Positions 54,897 through 64,000 are shown, counted from the stretch's first letter. The stretch is 64,000 bases of DNA from Comamonadaceae bacterium (GCA_027488735.1 JAIYBB010000004.1:124001-188000), one strand, 5' to 3'. Notes: generated from the letters alone by a model not told the origin. Numbers and translations are program-made.

Positions 54897-55688
54897 ATGT
54901 CCAGCCACCGTTTTCATTCGTTGACCGATGCTTTGTTGTCAGCTTGGCGAGACGGTCGCCACTTGTCTGAGTGGTCAAACCTGGCACCCTTGCCGCAAAA
55001 CCGCGCCGAAGGCTATGCAGCGCAAGCGGCATTTTGCGAAGTCACCGCTCAGCCACCCATGGGCTGGAAAATCGCTGCCACCAGCCCGGCGGGGCAACAA
55101 CACATCAATGTCAGCGGACCCTTGGCGGGCAGGTTGTTGGCATCCCGCTGCCATGCGGCGGGTGCCCACATAGTGCTGGGCAGCAACCGCATGCGGGTGA
55201 TGGAGCCCGAGTTCGCTTTTCGCATCGGCCAAGATATTCGCGCGGGGGCGGGCACCCCTTTAAGTTTGGAAGAAGTCATGTCGCATGTCAAAGACATGCA
55301 TTTGGCCATCGAGATTCCCGATTCACGGTTGGAACATTTTCTGCATGCTGGCGAGGCATTGTTGCTGGCCGACTTTGCCTGCGCTCATCAACTGGTGTTG
55401 GGCGAAGCCGTGACCCATGCCTGGCGCGGGCTTGACTTGAGCCAGCAAGTGGTGCAAGTGCACAACCATGGGCAGTTGAAAGCGCAAGGCAGTGGCGCCA
55501 ATGTGCTGGGCGACCCGCGTATTGCGCTGACTTGGCTGGCCAATGAACTGATCACTCACGGTATGTATCTGCGCGAGGGCGACACCGTCATCACTGGCAC
55601 CTGCGTGGTACCCGTGGTCATGAATGCAGGCGATGCGATAGTGGCTGATTTCGGGGTATTGGGCACGGTCAGTGTCCAAGTGGCTTGA
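54897..55688 (+). CDS. 2-keto-4-pentenoate hydratase/fumarylacetoacetase-family hydratase (MhpD-like)
   Basis: 263 residues from ATG 54897, preceded by GGGGAG. GWKIAATSPAGQQHINVSGP, the metal ligands in MEPEFAFRIGQDI, and HLAIEIPDSRLEHF match the MhpD/XylJ hydratases, which add water to 2-hydroxypenta-2,4-dienoate in meta-cleavage of catechols. No other gene of that lower pathway is adjacent, so a housekeeping 2-keto acid decarboxylase/hydratase role is equally possible. Confidence 0.85.
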   Translation: MSSHRFHSLTDALLSAWRDGRHLSEWSNLAPLPQNRAEGYAAQAAFCEVTAQPPMGWKIAATSPAGQQHINVSGPLAGRLLASRCHAAGAHIVLGSNRMRVMEPEFAFRIGQDIRAGAGTPLSLEEVMSHVKDMHLAIEIPDSRLEHFLHAGEALLLADFACAHQLVLGEAVTHAWRGLDLSQQVVQVHNHGQLKAQGSGANVLGDPRIALTWLANELITHGMYLREGDTVITGTCVVPVVMNAGDAIVADFGVLGTVSVQVA

Positions 55689-55761
55689 ACAACAAGGCTT
55701 TAAAACTTGTCAATGTGGGTTTGCGCAAGTCATAAGGGTTGTCAGGTTTCCAATCAAGCAC

Positions 55762-55790
55762 TTGCTCAGTAACTTTCGGCTATTGATAAT
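55762..55790 (+). promoter_or_regulatory. Candidate sigma-70 promoter for fadA-fadJ
   Basis: TTGCTC (55762-55767) and GATAAT (55785-55790) are exactly 17 bases apart, 60 bases before the thiolase gene, in a 162-base gap. The -10 is a good match, the -35 moderate. Confidence 0.45.
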
Positions 55791-55850
55791 GAGCCTGTCA
55801 ATTCATGGCTTATTGTCGACGCAACCCCAAAAACTTCAGGAGATATTTAT

Positions 55851-57056
55851 ATGACCCACGCCATGTTATTTGACGCAGTACGCACACCGCGCGGAAAAGG
55901 CAAAAGAGACGGCAGCTTGCATTCAATCAAGCCGGTAGATTTATTGGGCGGTTTGCTCAACCAGCTGCAAGCGCGGCATGGCTTTGACACCGCACAAGTT
56001 GACGATGTGGTCATGGGCTGTGTCAGCCCGGTGGGTGAGCAAGGTTCTGTGTTGCCCAAAATAGCATTGCTCAAAGCGGGCTGGGATGTACGGGTATCGG
56101 GTGTGCAGATCAACCGGTTTTGCGCCTCCGGTCTAGAGGCCGTCAACCTCGGGGCGCAAAAAGTCGCCAGTGGTTGGGAAGACCTGGTCATTGCCGGCGG
56201 CGTGGAAAGCATGTCACGCGTTCCCATGGGTTCAGATGGTGGCGCTTGGGCACAAGACCCAGCCACCAACGCGGCCACTGGCTTTACGCCACAAGGCATT
56301 GGCGCTGATTTGATCGCCACCATGTCGGGTTGGAGCCGCGAGGATGTGGATCAGTTTGCATTGACATCGCAACAACGCGCGGCCACTGCGCAGGCTGAAG
56401 GGCGCTTTGATCGATCGGTGTTGCCCGTGATGGATGAAATCGGCATGCCTGTTTTGGAACGTGACGAATTCATCAAGCCACGCACCACCATGGAAGCGCT
56501 GGCTTCATTGAGAGCCAGTTTTGAGGACATGGGGAAAATGGGTTTTGATGCAGTGGCCTTGTCGCGTTATCCGCAGGTCGAACGCATTCACCATGTGCAT
56601 ACCGCTGGCAATTCCTCCGGCATTGTGGATGGCGCAGCGGCGGTGATGATTGGCAGCGAGGCCAAGGGCAAGTCAATGGGCCTGACCCCTAGGGGCCGTA
56701 TCGTTGCCACCGCCTTGTCTGGCGCAGACCCGACCATCATGTTGACAGGCCCCATGCCTGCCGCGCGCAAGGTGTTGGCAAAAGCAGGACTGACGGTCGA
56801 TGACATCGATTTGTTTGAAGTCAACGAAGCATTCGCGGCAGTGCCCATGCGCTTCATGCAAGAGATGCATGTGCCCCACGAAAAAGTGAATGTGAACGGC
56901 GGCTCGATTGCCTTGGGACACCCGCTAGGGGCGACTGGCGCCATGTTGGTCGGTACCTTGTTGGATGAACTAGAGCGCAGAAAACTCAAGCGCGGCCTCA
57001 TCACTTTATGTGTTGGCGGTGGCATGGGTATCGCCACCATCATTGAAAGGGTCTGA
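55851..57056 (+). CDS. fadA: Acetyl-CoA C-acyltransferase (3-ketoacyl-CoA thiolase)
   Basis: 401 residues with a strong CAGGAG box. The acyl-accepting Cys lies in [15 protein letters not shown], the His in [14 protein letters not shown], the base in [14 protein letters not shown] and the second Cys in [11 protein letters not shown]. It cleaves 3-ketoacyl-CoA with CoA in the last step of beta-oxidation. It stands two bases before the multifunctional hydratase/dehydrogenase gene, the standard degradative pair. Confidence 0.94.
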   Translation: MTHAMLFDAVRTPRGKGKRDGSLHSIKPVDLLGGLLNQLQARHGFDTAQVDDVVMGCVSPVGEQGSVLPKIALLKAGWDVRVSGVQINRFCASGLEAVNLGAQKVASGWEDLVIAGGVESMSRVPMGSDGGAWAQDPATNAATGFTPQGIGADLIATMSGWSREDVDQFALTSQQRAATAQAEGRFDRSVLPVMDEIGMPVLERDEFIKPRTTMEALASLRASFEDMGKMGFDAVALSRYPQVERIHHVHTAGNSSGIVDGAAAVMIGSEAKGKSMGLTPRGRIVATALSGADPTIMLTGPMPAARKVLAKAGLTVDDIDLFEVNEAFAAVPMRFMQEMHVPHEKVNVNGGSIALGHPLGATGAMLVGTLLDELERRKLKRGLITLCVGGGMGIATIIERV

Positions 57057-57058
57057 AC

Positions 57059-59218
57059 ATGGGTTTCACTACCTTGCGTTATGAATTGGGCAATGACGGC
57101 ATTGCGCATGTGGTGTTTGACGAACCGGATTCGCCCGTCAACACCATGAAACCCGCTTGGCAAGCCGATATGGTGGCCTTGGCCGATCGCTTGCAGGCCG
57201 ATGTCGAGCGTGTCAACGGGGTGATTTTTTCTTCTGCCAAAACTACTTTTTTCGCGGGCGCAGACCTCAAGGGCGTGCTGGCTTTGCGCGAGCAAGACGC
57301 GCCACAAGCGTTTGCTTCGCTTGAAGCCCTGAAGCACGCTTTTCGCCGTATCGAAACTTTGGGCAAACCTGTGGTGGCGTTGTTGCAGGGCGCTGCATTG
57401 GGTGGCGGTTGGGAACTGGCGCTGGTGGCACATGCCAGGTTTTCATTGAACCAGCCAAAGATCTCCTTGGGCTTGCCGGAGGTGTCCTTGGGCTTGATCC
57501 CCGGCGCCACAGGTATCACCAAAATGACCCGACTCTTGGGCCTGTCCGGCGCACAGCCTTACCTGATGGAAGGCAAATTGTTCTCCCCGCACAAAGCGCT
57601 TGAGCTGGGCTTGGTCCAAGGCTTGGCATCCACATACGAAGAGCTTGAGGCCATGGCCCTGAACTTCATTCAAAAGCATCCCCAAGCGGTGCAACCCTGG
57701 GATGTCAAGGGTTACAAAATGCCCGGTGGCCATATGAACAGTCCGGCAGTGGCGGCTGGTCTGGCGGTGGCGCCAGCCATGTTGTTCAACAAAGCCCATG
57801 GTTTATATCCTGCGGCGCAAGCGATCATGGAAGCCATGGTTGAAGGTGCGCAAGTGGACTACAACACGGCCACTCGCATTGAGTCACGCAAACTTGCACG
57901 CGTGATGGTAGGGCAGACCACCAAGAACATGGTCAATGCTTTTTTCTTCAATATCAATGCCATCAAGTCTGGCAAGTCGCGACCGCAGGGCTTTGACATC
58001 TGGAAACCTGAGCGAGTGGGCATTTTGGGTGCAGGCATGATGGGTGCCGGCATCGCGCATGCCAACGCCATGCGCGGCATAGCCTGTGTGCTCAAAGATG
58101 TGAGTCTGGAGATAGCCAATCACGGACGCAATTACACCCAGCAACTCACTGACAAGTTGGTGAAGTCCAATCGCATGCATCCCAGCGCGCAGTTGAAAAC
58201 CATGGCCTTGATTCATGCCACAGACAAGACCGAGGACTTGAAGGGCTGTGACCTGATCATTGAGGCCGTGTTTGAAAACCGTGGCTTGAAAGCGCAAGTC
58301 ACCGAAGAGGCCGAACCCATGTTGACGGTTGATGGTATTTTTGCCTCCAATACCTCGACATTGCCGATCAGCGGGTTGGCAAAAGCCGGTGTGAAGCCAG
58401 AAAAATTTGTCGGCCTGCATTTTTTCTCTCCAGTCGACAAAATGAAATTGGTTGAAATCATCAGGGGAAAGTTGACTGACGAAGAAACGCTGGCGCGCGC
58501 CTACGATTATGTGAACGCGATTGGCAAAGTACCGATTGTGGTCAATGACTCGCGTGGATTTTTCACCAGCCGTGTGTTCGGTACTTATGTGATGGAAGGT
58601 GCGGCGATGTTGGCTCAAGGCATTCCCGCACCATTGATTGAGCATGCCGCTGTGATGGCGGGTATGCCTGTCGGCCCCTTGGAGGTGCTGGACGCCACCG
58701 CGTTGTCATTGTCCGTGCACGTGCTGGAGCAGACGCGAAGCGACTTCGCCGCTGAAGGCATCGCCTACCAAGCATCCACAGGGGAGTTGTTGGTCGAGCG
58801 CATGGTGAAGGAATTTGGTCGCCACGGACGCGCTTCGGGTGCTGGTTTTTACGATTACCCCGCCCAAGGCCCTAAGCGATTGTGGCCGGGTTTAAAGGCG
58901 CATTTTGAAAAGCCTTTTGATACGGATCCATTGGCGGCGCAAGCTGCGATCAAGCAGCGCTTGTTGTACCGCCAAGCGATTGAAACAGCGCGTTGTTTGC
59001 AAGAGGGTGTGTTGATGTCCAGCCATGACGCCAACATCGGCTCCATCTTGGCCATTGGGTTTCCTGCGTGGACGGGTGGTGCTTTACAGTTTGTCTACTC
59101 GGAAGGCTTGGAGCGTTTCATTGCCAACAGCAAGATGTTGGCGGACAAGCATGGCGAAGGATTTGTGTTGTCTGATGCAGTGATCAAGACCTTGCACAGT
59201 TTTCAGTCTGTGCATTGA
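57059..59218 (+). CDS. fadJ: Multifunctional enoyl-CoA hydratase/3-hydroxyacyl-CoA dehydrogenase
   Basis: 719 residues. The N-terminal hydratase half shows FFAGADLKGVLAL and LQGAALGGGWELALVAHARF, with a catalytic Glu in LGLPEVSLGLIPGATG. The dehydrogenase half begins at about residue 318 with ERVGILGAGMMGAGIAHANA; ASNTSTLPISGLA and LHFFSPVDKMKLVEII follow, and two HAD C-terminal domains complete it. It carries out the two middle steps of beta-oxidation. FadB and FadJ cannot be told apart with certainty. Confidence 0.94.
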   Translation: MGFTTLRYELGNDGIAHVVFDEPDSPVNTMKPAWQADMVALADRLQADVERVNGVIFSSAKTTFFAGADLKGVLALREQDAPQAFASLEALKHAFRRIETLGKPVVALLQGAALGGGWELALVAHARFSLNQPKISLGLPEVSLGLIPGATGITKMTRLLGLSGAQPYLMEGKLFSPHKALELGLVQGLASTYEELEAMALNFIQKHPQAVQPWDVKGYKMPGGHMNSPAVAAGLAVAPAMLFNKAHGLYPAAQAIMEAMVEGAQVDYNTATRIESRKLARVMVGQTTKNMVNAFFFNINAIKSGKSRPQGFDIWKPERVGILGAGMMGAGIAHANAMRGIACVLKDVSLEIANHGRNYTQQLTDKLVKSNRMHPSAQLKTMALIHATDKTEDLKGCDLIIEAVFENRGLKAQVTEEAEPMLTVDGIFASNTSTLPISGLAKAGVKPEKFVGLHFFSPVDKMKLVEIIRGKLTDEETLARAYDYVNAIGKVPIVVNDSRGFFTSRVFGTYVMEGAAMLAQGIPAPLIEHAAVMAGMPVGPLEVLDATALSLSVHVLEQTRSDFAAEGIAYQASTGELLVERMVKEFGRHGRASGAGFYDYPAQGPKRLWPGLKAHFEKPFDTDPLAAQAAIKQRLLYRQAIETARCLQEGVLMSSHDANIGSILAIGFPAWTGGALQFVYSEGLERFIANSKMLADKHGEGFVLSDAVIKTLHSFQSVH

Positions 59219-59240
59219 CACCTTTTTTTTTGATATCAGC

Positions 59241-59258
59241 CAGTTGCGGTGGCAACTG
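59241..59258. terminator. Small hairpin between convergent genes, possible terminator
   Basis: A perfect 7-base stem, CAGTTGC / GCAACTG, with loop GGTG lies between the fadJ stop and the convergent serine hydrolase. A run of nine T lies 9 bases before it rather than after, so it is not a canonical plus-strand terminator, and on the minus strand no T run follows. A weak call. Confidence 0.25.
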
Positions 59259-59261
59259 AAA

Positions 59262-60536
59262 TCATTCCAGCGCCTGGTATACCAACTGCTTGACCATGCG
59301 GCGGTAATACTGGCGCTGTGGTCCAGGTGTTTGCGCCATCAGCAAACCAATCAACTGCTCCTTGGGATCAATCCAAAAGAACGTGCCTCCAGCCCCTGCC
59401 CAGGCATAGTCACCCTCAGAGCCCGGCACACTCGCCATTCCCTGCGATTGCCGGACCATGAAACCCAGGCCAAACGTATAGCCCTGAACACCCATGAGCA
59501 ACTCACCGGGTTGCAAAGGCGTCGCCACCTTGGGCCCAAGATGGTCTGAGGTCATCAAAGCCACTGTGCTGCGACTCAAGTAACGCTTGCCATCCAGTGT
59601 TCCCCCGTTGAGCAGCATTTGGCAAAAACGCACATAGTCATTTGCTGTGGTGGCCAAGCCAGCCCCGCCTGATTCGTTGCCTTGCGCCTTGGTGAGGTCC
59701 AACATCGGCGCAAAAGGCTTGTTTGTCAGCGGGTCAATCGCCAAAGCTTGTGCCATCCGGTGCGCCTTGCTGTCGGGCACAACAAAGGAGGTGTCTTTCA
59801 TCCCCAGTGGTTTGATCAAGCGTTCTTCCAGCATCACACCCAGCGGTTTTTTGCCCACCACTTCGAGCACGCGACCGAGCATGTCGGTTGACAAGCCGTA
59901 TTCCCAGGTGCTGCCAGGTTGCCACTGCAGCGGTGCTTTAGAAAATGCTTCAATTTGTTGTTCGGCTGTCAGCGTGATCCATTTGGAACTGGTTTCAATC
60001 GAGAACAAGCCCGCCTCTGTGTAGGCTTGTTTCATGGCAGCAGAACGTGTGAATTCCGCATAAGTGAGCCCAGAGGTGTGCCGCAGCAAATCGTGCACGC
60101 TGATACCACGTACAGCGGGCACGGTGGCGTTGCTGTTGTCCATCGGGTTGGCCAGCACTGTTTGCTTGGCAAGCGCTGGCAAAAATTTCGACACCGGGTC
60201 TGCCAATTGCAATTGACCTTCCTCCACCATCATCATCGCCAGCACAGACACCATGGGTTTGGTCATGGAGTAAGCGCGAAAGATGGCGTCATGCTTGACG
60301 CCGATATCGTCGCTGAAAACCACGGCACCTTTGCGAATCACCATGACCACGGCACCGGGCATTTGTTTGTTGTCGATTTCCTTTTGAATGACTGTGCGAA
60401 TGCGTTTGAGTCGCTCTGCAGACATGCCCACAGACGCGGGAGACGCTGTGGGCAAATCTGCAAGCACCGGCGGCAAACTGGTCAACGTCAGCAAGAGAAA
60501 AACAAGCCAAGGGCGGAGCGGCAATGAAGATGTCAT
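59262..60536 (-). CDS. Serine hydrolase, beta-lactamase/esterase class C family
   Basis: 424 residues with a Sec signal peptide (PWLVFLLLTLTSLPPVLA). The catalytic SxxK motif is at S90-K93 (AYSMTKPM), the Tyr motif lies in WEYGLSTDMLGRV, and the late segment YTFGLGFMV replaces the KTG box. PAVRGISVHDLLRHTSGLTY is typical of the EstB-like esterases of the class C fold. It is probably a periplasmic esterase or D-peptidase rather than an antibiotic-degrading lactamase. It follows the desaturase gene by 18 bases. Confidence 0.9.
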   Translation of the reverse strand: MTSSLPLRPWLVFLLLTLTSLPPVLADLPTASPASVGMSAERLKRIRTVIQKEIDNKQMPGAVVMVIRKGAVVFSDDIGVKHDAIFRAYSMTKPMVSVLAMMMVEEGQLQLADPVSKFLPALAKQTVLANPMDNSNATVPAVRGISVHDLLRHTSGLTYAEFTRSAAMKQAYTEAGLFSIETSSKWITLTAEQQIEAFSKAPLQWQPGSTWEYGLSTDMLGRVLEVVGKKPLGVMLEERLIKPLGMKDTSFVVPDSKAHRMAQALAIDPLTNKPFAPMLDLTKAQGNESGGAGLATTANDYVRFCQMLLNGGTLDGKRYLSRSTVALMTSDHLGPKVATPLQPGELLMGVQGYTFGLGFMVRQSQGMASVPGSEGDYAWAGAGGTFFWIDPKEQLIGLLMAQTPGPQRQYYRRMVKQLVYQALE

Positions 60537-60554
60537 ATTGAACCTTTGAAAGAG

Positions 60555-61520
60555 TCAGCGGGATTGAGTAGCTTGGCGCAGGACAGCCGCATAGCTGGGG
60601 GTGATTTCCATGTGTGGCGCCAGTCCGCGCTGAACCAGCAGCCGGTGGGCGGCCGGCAATTTCCAGCACGGTACAAACGCATACAAATGGTGTTCGAGGT
60701 GGTAATTGACCCAATAAGGAGCAACCCATAAACGTTCAAACATATTTGCAAACGTGGTTCGGGTATTGCGCAATCGGTCGTTTCTGTCGCCCGTCACAGC
60801 GTGCTCAGCGATATTGCGCACTCGGCTAAAGAGCTGAAACCATGTCAGCAGCGGCAACACCCACATCCACACAAACAGCATCGGTTGGTCAAGCGCCCAC
60901 AACACCGTCAACAAACAGATGTTGGACAAAAAGAATGCCCGCTCATGGCGCAGCAAGCGCGATATCCGTTGCCACAGCGTGCCGTCTTTGCCCATGCCCG
61001 CTCGGAGTTGGGCCACGCGTTGCTTGAAGCCTGTTTGGCCGCTCAGGTCACGCCAGACTTTGCGTCGCAGTCCAGCCGCAGTGATGGGGAAGGGCGCAGA
61101 AAGTACCAAGTCGGGGTCGTTGTCTTGTTGGGTATGGCGATGGTGTGTCAGGTGATAGGGCCGGTAGTCATGCATGTGCGAGCCCACTGCGCCACCCGCA
61201 AGCCAGTGTCCAACGAAGTCATTCCGCAAGGGTTGACGCATCAATACCCGGTGCGCCGCATCGTGCATCAAGATGCTCAAGCCCAATTGCCGCCCGCCAA
61301 TCAAGGCACTGCACACCAAAAAAGTGAATGGATTGGGCCAAGTGGCAAACACGGCCATGCAAATAGCCACCATGCCCCAAGCATGCAACACCAAGCATGC
61401 GCCCCACAGGTCTGAGCGTTGCCGCAGTTGCTGGTCTTCTTCTGGGCTTAAGGCGCAGTGTGGGCGACGCTCAACATCATCGTCAAGCAGCGGATCTACA
61501 AGAGAAGGTGTCGGATTCAT
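60555..61520 (-). CDS. Membrane fatty acid desaturase
   Basis: 321 residues from the ATG at 61520; a TTG at 61547 overlapping the stop of the previous gene (TTGA) would add nine residues. The three diiron histidine boxes are present: HDAAH, HLTHHRHTQQD and, near the C-terminus, NYHLEHHLY. Hydrophobic helices lie between them. The enzyme introduces a double bond or hydroxyl into an acyl chain in the inner membrane; the position is unknown. Confidence 0.9.
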   Translation of the reverse strand: MNPTPSLVDPLLDDDVERRPHCALSPEEDQQLRQRSDLWGACLVLHAWGMVAICMAVFATWPNPFTFLVCSALIGGRQLGLSILMHDAAHRVLMRQPLRNDFVGHWLAGGAVGSHMHDYRPYHLTHHRHTQQDNDPDLVLSAPFPITAAGLRRKVWRDLSGQTGFKQRVAQLRAGMGKDGTLWQRISRLLRHERAFFLSNICLLTVLWALDQPMLFVWMWVLPLLTWFQLFSRVRNIAEHAVTGDRNDRLRNTRTTFANMFERLWVAPYWVNYHLEHHLYAFVPCWKLPAAHRLLVQRGLAPHMEITPSYAAVLRQATQSR

Positions 61521-61543
61521 GGGGGTATGAAGAAACAAGCGAA

Positions 61544-62470
61544 TCAAAAACCAGTGCTTAATTGGCCCATGCGTTGGGCAATGGCTTGAAACTGCTTCAC
61601 GGTTTCTTCGATGATGGTTTGCACCGTTTTCACCTCGTGTATCAAACCTGCGGATTGTCCGGCCAGGGCCGGTGCGGCATTCATGTCACCCTCGAAATAT
61701 ACCTCTTGGATACCTGCAAAGGCAGTGGGTTCCATCAATCCGGCTTCATGGATGCGTGCGGTGAAATCGGCTTTCAAAGCGCGAATGCAAGGCGAGGATT
61801 TGGTGTTGAGCATGTAGGTGCCCGTGGCGGCGGCGGCAACGATGGCTTGCTTGTAATTGGGGTGCACGGGACTCTCTGCGCTGGCCACAAACCGTGTACC
61901 CATTTGAACGGCTTCTGCACCAAGGGCAAAGGCGGCAGCCATGCCACGCCCGTCGACGATACCGCCAGCTGCGACCATGGGGATGTCGGTTTTTTCGCGG
62001 ATAGCTTGCAGCAACACCAGCGTGCTCACCTCTTCCGGGTTTTTAAAGCCGCCGCCTTCTGAACCTTCGACCACCAAGCCGTCCACGCCAGCGTCCACAC
62101 ATTTGAGCGCAGCGTCCAGCGTAGGCACAGCGTGATACACGGTGATGCCCGCGGCTTTGAGAGGCGCCATGAATTTCGCAGGACTGCCAGCTGAGGTGGT
62201 GACAAAGCGGATGCCGCTTTCGCACACATAGCGCAGCATGGCCTCGTCTTTCAAAAAGCGGATCGGCAAATTCACACCAAACGGTAAGCCGCTGTCCAAC
62301 ATGGTTTGGATTTCGCGTTGGCAATTGGCGGTTTCACCCGACGAGGTTTCGATGATGCCAAGCCCGCCGGCAAGCGATACGGCTGAAGCGAGTTGGCTGC
62401 GAGCGATCCAACCCATTGGCGCTTGGATGATGGGAAAGCGCACCCCGGTATGCGCAAGCACGCGGTTCAT
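61544..62470 (-). CDS. Nitronate monooxygenase-family flavoprotein
   Basis: 308 residues, a TIM-barrel FMN enzyme. IIQAPMGWIARSQLASAVS, DGLVVEGSEGGGF, MVAAGGIVDGRGMAAAFALG and AEAVQMGTRFVAS are the family motifs (formerly 2-nitropropane dioxygenase). It oxidises nitronates such as propionate 3-nitronate, or reduces enones/quinones in related NQR enzymes. Its start overlaps the pirin-like gene stop by four bases. Confidence 0.9.
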   Translation of the reverse strand: MNRVLAHTGVRFPIIQAPMGWIARSQLASAVSLAGGLGIIETSSGETANCQREIQTMLDSGLPFGVNLPIRFLKDEAMLRYVCESGIRFVTTSAGSPAKFMAPLKAAGITVYHAVPTLDAALKCVDAGVDGLVVEGSEGGGFKNPEEVSTLVLLQAIREKTDIPMVAAGGIVDGRGMAAAFALGAEAVQMGTRFVASAESPVHPNYKQAIVAAAATGTYMLNTKSSPCIRALKADFTARIHEAGLMEPTAFAGIQEVYFEGDMNAAPALAGQSAGLIHEVKTVQTIIEETVKQFQAIAQRMGQLSTGF

Positions 62471-63510
62471 GGCTGGGCTCCTTCGGATGTGCCGGCGTGC
62501 TCAATGCGACCATCGGCATGCTTTGCAAAACGCCCGGCATCTCTTGGGTGCACCGGATCGCTGGAGGCCCAAGGCCAGCCACCAAATTCAGTGCGTCGGT
62601 AATCGGCAAAGGCCTGGTGAATTTCTGCCTGCGTGTTCATCACGAACGGACCGTATTGCGCCACTGGCTCGCCAATAGGGCGCGCTTGCAGCATCAAAAA
62701 TTCAGTGTCTTGCTCGCCGTTTTGGAGCACCAGGTCAGCTTGCGCATGGACTTGCGCGACATGCCGGTTAGCCAAGGCATGCCCTTCTATGGAGAGGCCT
62801 TGTCCAGCAAACACATACAACTGTCTCTGCGTTTGAGCGTGCTGTGCGCGGGGCAGTGTCCAGCGGGCACCGGCTTGCATACGTACCGTGAATATGGCGA
62901 GGTCCGCATCCGCTTGGCTGGCCCAAGAGTCTGGTGGAGGCGGCAGACCGCGCGCATTGTCTAGCGTCCCGGCCACCACTACCACATCGGTGCGCAAGCC
63001 TTGCTCGTCGGTGTGCTGAACTTTTTGAATCTGCTCATTCCACAGCATGGTGAAGTGGGGCTCTGCCATTTTGCGACTGGCCGGCAGATTCAGCCAAATT
63101 TGGAACAACTCACACGAATTAGGCGCATCGGTTTGGCGCAAGGGAAACATTTCGCAATGGACGATGCCTTTGCCAGCAGTCAGCCATTGCACATCGCCAG
63201 GGCCGAAGCGCGCAGTGGCGCCCAAGGAATCTGAGTGGTCTATGTGCCCTTGCCTGACGATAGTCACGGTTTCAAACCCGCGGTGTGGGTGTGACGGAAA
63301 GCCCGGAATGGTTTGCCCGTGGTACATGCTCCAACCGTCTTTGTTGGAGAAATCGCTACCGATTTGCCGGCCATTCAATGAAGCCACTGGGCCCATCTGT
63401 GCATTGCCATTTGGGTAATGGTCGACATGGTGCACACAAAACAAAAAGGGATCAATCGTTTGCCATGGGAATGCAAGCGGGGCGGATTGGAGGACGGGGT
63501 TGTTTTTCAT
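62467..63510 (-). CDS. Pirin family protein
   Basis: 347 residues with two cupin-like barrels. The N-terminal barrel keeps the iron-binding pattern (FPSHPHRGFETVTIVRQGHI, then AGKGIVHCEMFP), and YGPFVMNTQAEIHQAFADYR is a common pirin C-terminal motif. Bacterial pirins act as quercetinases or redox sensors. The C-terminus extends beyond the usual end with a His/Glu-rich tail. It is the first gene of a four-gene minus-strand run. Confidence 0.9.
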   Translation of the reverse strand: MKNNPVLQSAPLAFPWQTIDPFLFCVHHVDHYPNGNAQMGPVASLNGRQIGSDFSNKDGWSMYHGQTIPGFPSHPHRGFETVTIVRQGHIDHSDSLGATARFGPGDVQWLTAGKGIVHCEMFPLRQTDAPNSCELFQIWLNLPASRKMAEPHFTMLWNEQIQKVQHTDEQGLRTDVVVVAGTLDNARGLPPPPDSWASQADADLAIFTVRMQAGARWTLPRAQHAQTQRQLYVFAGQGLSIEGHALANRHVAQVHAQADLVLQNGEQDTEFLMLQARPIGEPVAQYGPFVMNTQAEIHQAFADYRRTEFGGWPWASSDPVHPRDAGRFAKHADGRIEHAGTSEGAQP

Positions 63511-63540
63511 GGTGGCTTGAGGTTATCAGACCTTTAATCG

Positions 63541-63654
63541 TTGCTTTAAATACACAAAAACAACAAAATTGTAAAAATATTTAACTAATTAAATAAAATA
63601 AATTACAAAATATAGTTAATAATGTACCGGTAACAAGTCTTATTTAACCATTAA
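63541..63654. promoter_or_regulatory. Very AT-rich divergent intergenic region with nested inverted repeats
   Basis: Between the pirin-like gene and a partial regulator gene lies a strongly AT-rich block; in 63541-63620 I count 10 G/C in 80 bases. It contains TTGTAA (63569-63574) mirrored by TTACAA (63603-63608), and TTAACTA (63581-63587) mirrored by TAGTTAA (63613-63619). Such DNA often serves as binding site for a divergent regulator or a nucleoid protein. No confident -35/-10 pair can be chosen because many fit. Confidence 0.4.
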
Positions 63655-64000
63655 ATGTTCATTTGCAGTGAACAAGGGGGGCAATTGGAAACCATTGAAA
63701 AAAGCCACTATGAAGCGTGGAGCCTGGTCGTGAGTTTGGCGGAATTGCACCAATGGGAGTTGGAAAACCACCCCCTGCTTGGCACATTGACTGGCAGACA
63801 TTTGTACTACCGGCTGGCACAAGAGTCGGTCAACAGCAAATGCGAGTTGCCCCGGGCCATCAAAGACGTGTTTGGCAGCATGCAATACACCGAAAAAGCT
63901 TTGCGCACACGCATTCGCCAAATGGAGCGCGAGGGCTTGATAGAAGCGGTGACGCGTCCAGATGATGCCAGATCCAAACAGCTTGTCCCCACAGAAAAAT
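63655..64000 (+). CDS. Winged-helix (MarR-like) transcriptional regulator, partial
   Basis: The frame is open from ATG 63655 through the right edge (115 codons). A TTG at 63685 directly after AAGGGGGG is an equally good start. The helix-turn-helix and wing are seen in PRAIKDVFGSMQYTEKALRT and the following RIRQMEREGLIEAVTRPDDARSKQLVPT, close to the MarR wing (DxRSK). It lies divergent from the pirin-like gene with an AT-rich, repeat-containing gap between, so it may control that run. The C-terminus is cut off by the window. Confidence 0.65.
   Translation, partial: MFICSEQGGQLETIEKSHYEAWSLVVSLAELHQWELENHPLLGTLTGRHLYYRLAQESVNSKCELPRAIKDVFGSMQYTEKALRTRIRQMEREGLIEAVTRPDDARSKQLVPTEK

Noticed and set aside
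59219..59261. Strong terminator between fadJ and the serine hydrolase gene
   Set aside because: The T run precedes the hairpin instead of following it on the plus strand, so it is kept only as a weak hairpin.
63640..63921. A 93-codon minus-strand frame at the right edge
   Set aside because: It is antisense to the open frame with a clear MarR-like winged helix and shows no domain of its own.

Overview
The window (64,000 bases, roughly 55% G+C by eye) looks like a chromosomal segment of a Burkholderiales betaproteobacterium, most likely a freshwater Comamonadaceae member. The basis is the Ala/Lys/Pro-rich RpoD N-terminus, an EF-P with Arg32 beside EarP, a phasin, a urea/amide-type ABC importer and a protocatechuate 4,5-cleavage operon. 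The genus is inference. I found no rRNA, tRNA, CRISPR array or insertion sequence, and no gene-free stretch longer than 300 bases.

Left part (1-19,700): acid, amide and CoA catabolism. A partial feruloyl-CoA synthetase-like gene and a crotonase sit at the left edge, divergent from an amidohydrolase. After a solitary flotillin comes a long, tightly packed plus-strand operon (3,955-17,551): a urea/short-chain-amide type ABC importer, two amidases, two acyl-CoA synthetases, a thiolase with a DUF35 partner and a crotonase. Its notable gene (7,930-10,428) fuses the second transporter ATPase to a nitrile-hydratase-type amidase through a His/Ser/Ala/Pro linker. I read the operon as import, deamidation, CoA activation and beta-oxidation of an unknown amide. 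A MetE-like methyltransferase and a GntR/FCD regulator diverge from a region with two GTATAC boxes.

19,741-28,388: a TRAP transporter (dctPQM-like), a type IV prepilin peptidase in an unexpected place, and ligJ-ligK-ligI-ligA-ligB-ligC, the complete set from protocatechuate ring opening to pyruvate and oxaloacetate. With the feruloyl-CoA genes this suggests use of lignin-derived aromatics.

28,451-40,800: a VapBC toxin-antitoxin pair with a palindrome centred on its likely -10 box, an aldo/keto reductase, a DMT exporter, rpoD-dnaG, gamma-glutamyltransferase, an SDR, a patatin lipoprotein, a phasin whose promoter is flanked by two operator-like inverted repeats, and the 3' remnant of a two-partner-secretion outer-membrane transporter.

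40,899-64,000: mostly housekeeping and mixed metabolism: histone-deacetylase-like protein, thioesterase, nitroreductase, pncB, nhaD, hydroxyacid dehydrogenase, rmuC, a Fic protein under a four-half-site operator, efp-earP, aminotransferase, an orphan bchC-like gene with a cupin and a tiny membrane protein, PPK2, a dienoate-type hydratase, fadA-fadJ, a serine hydrolase/desaturase/nitronate monooxygenase/pirin series, and a partial winged-helix regulator at the right edge.
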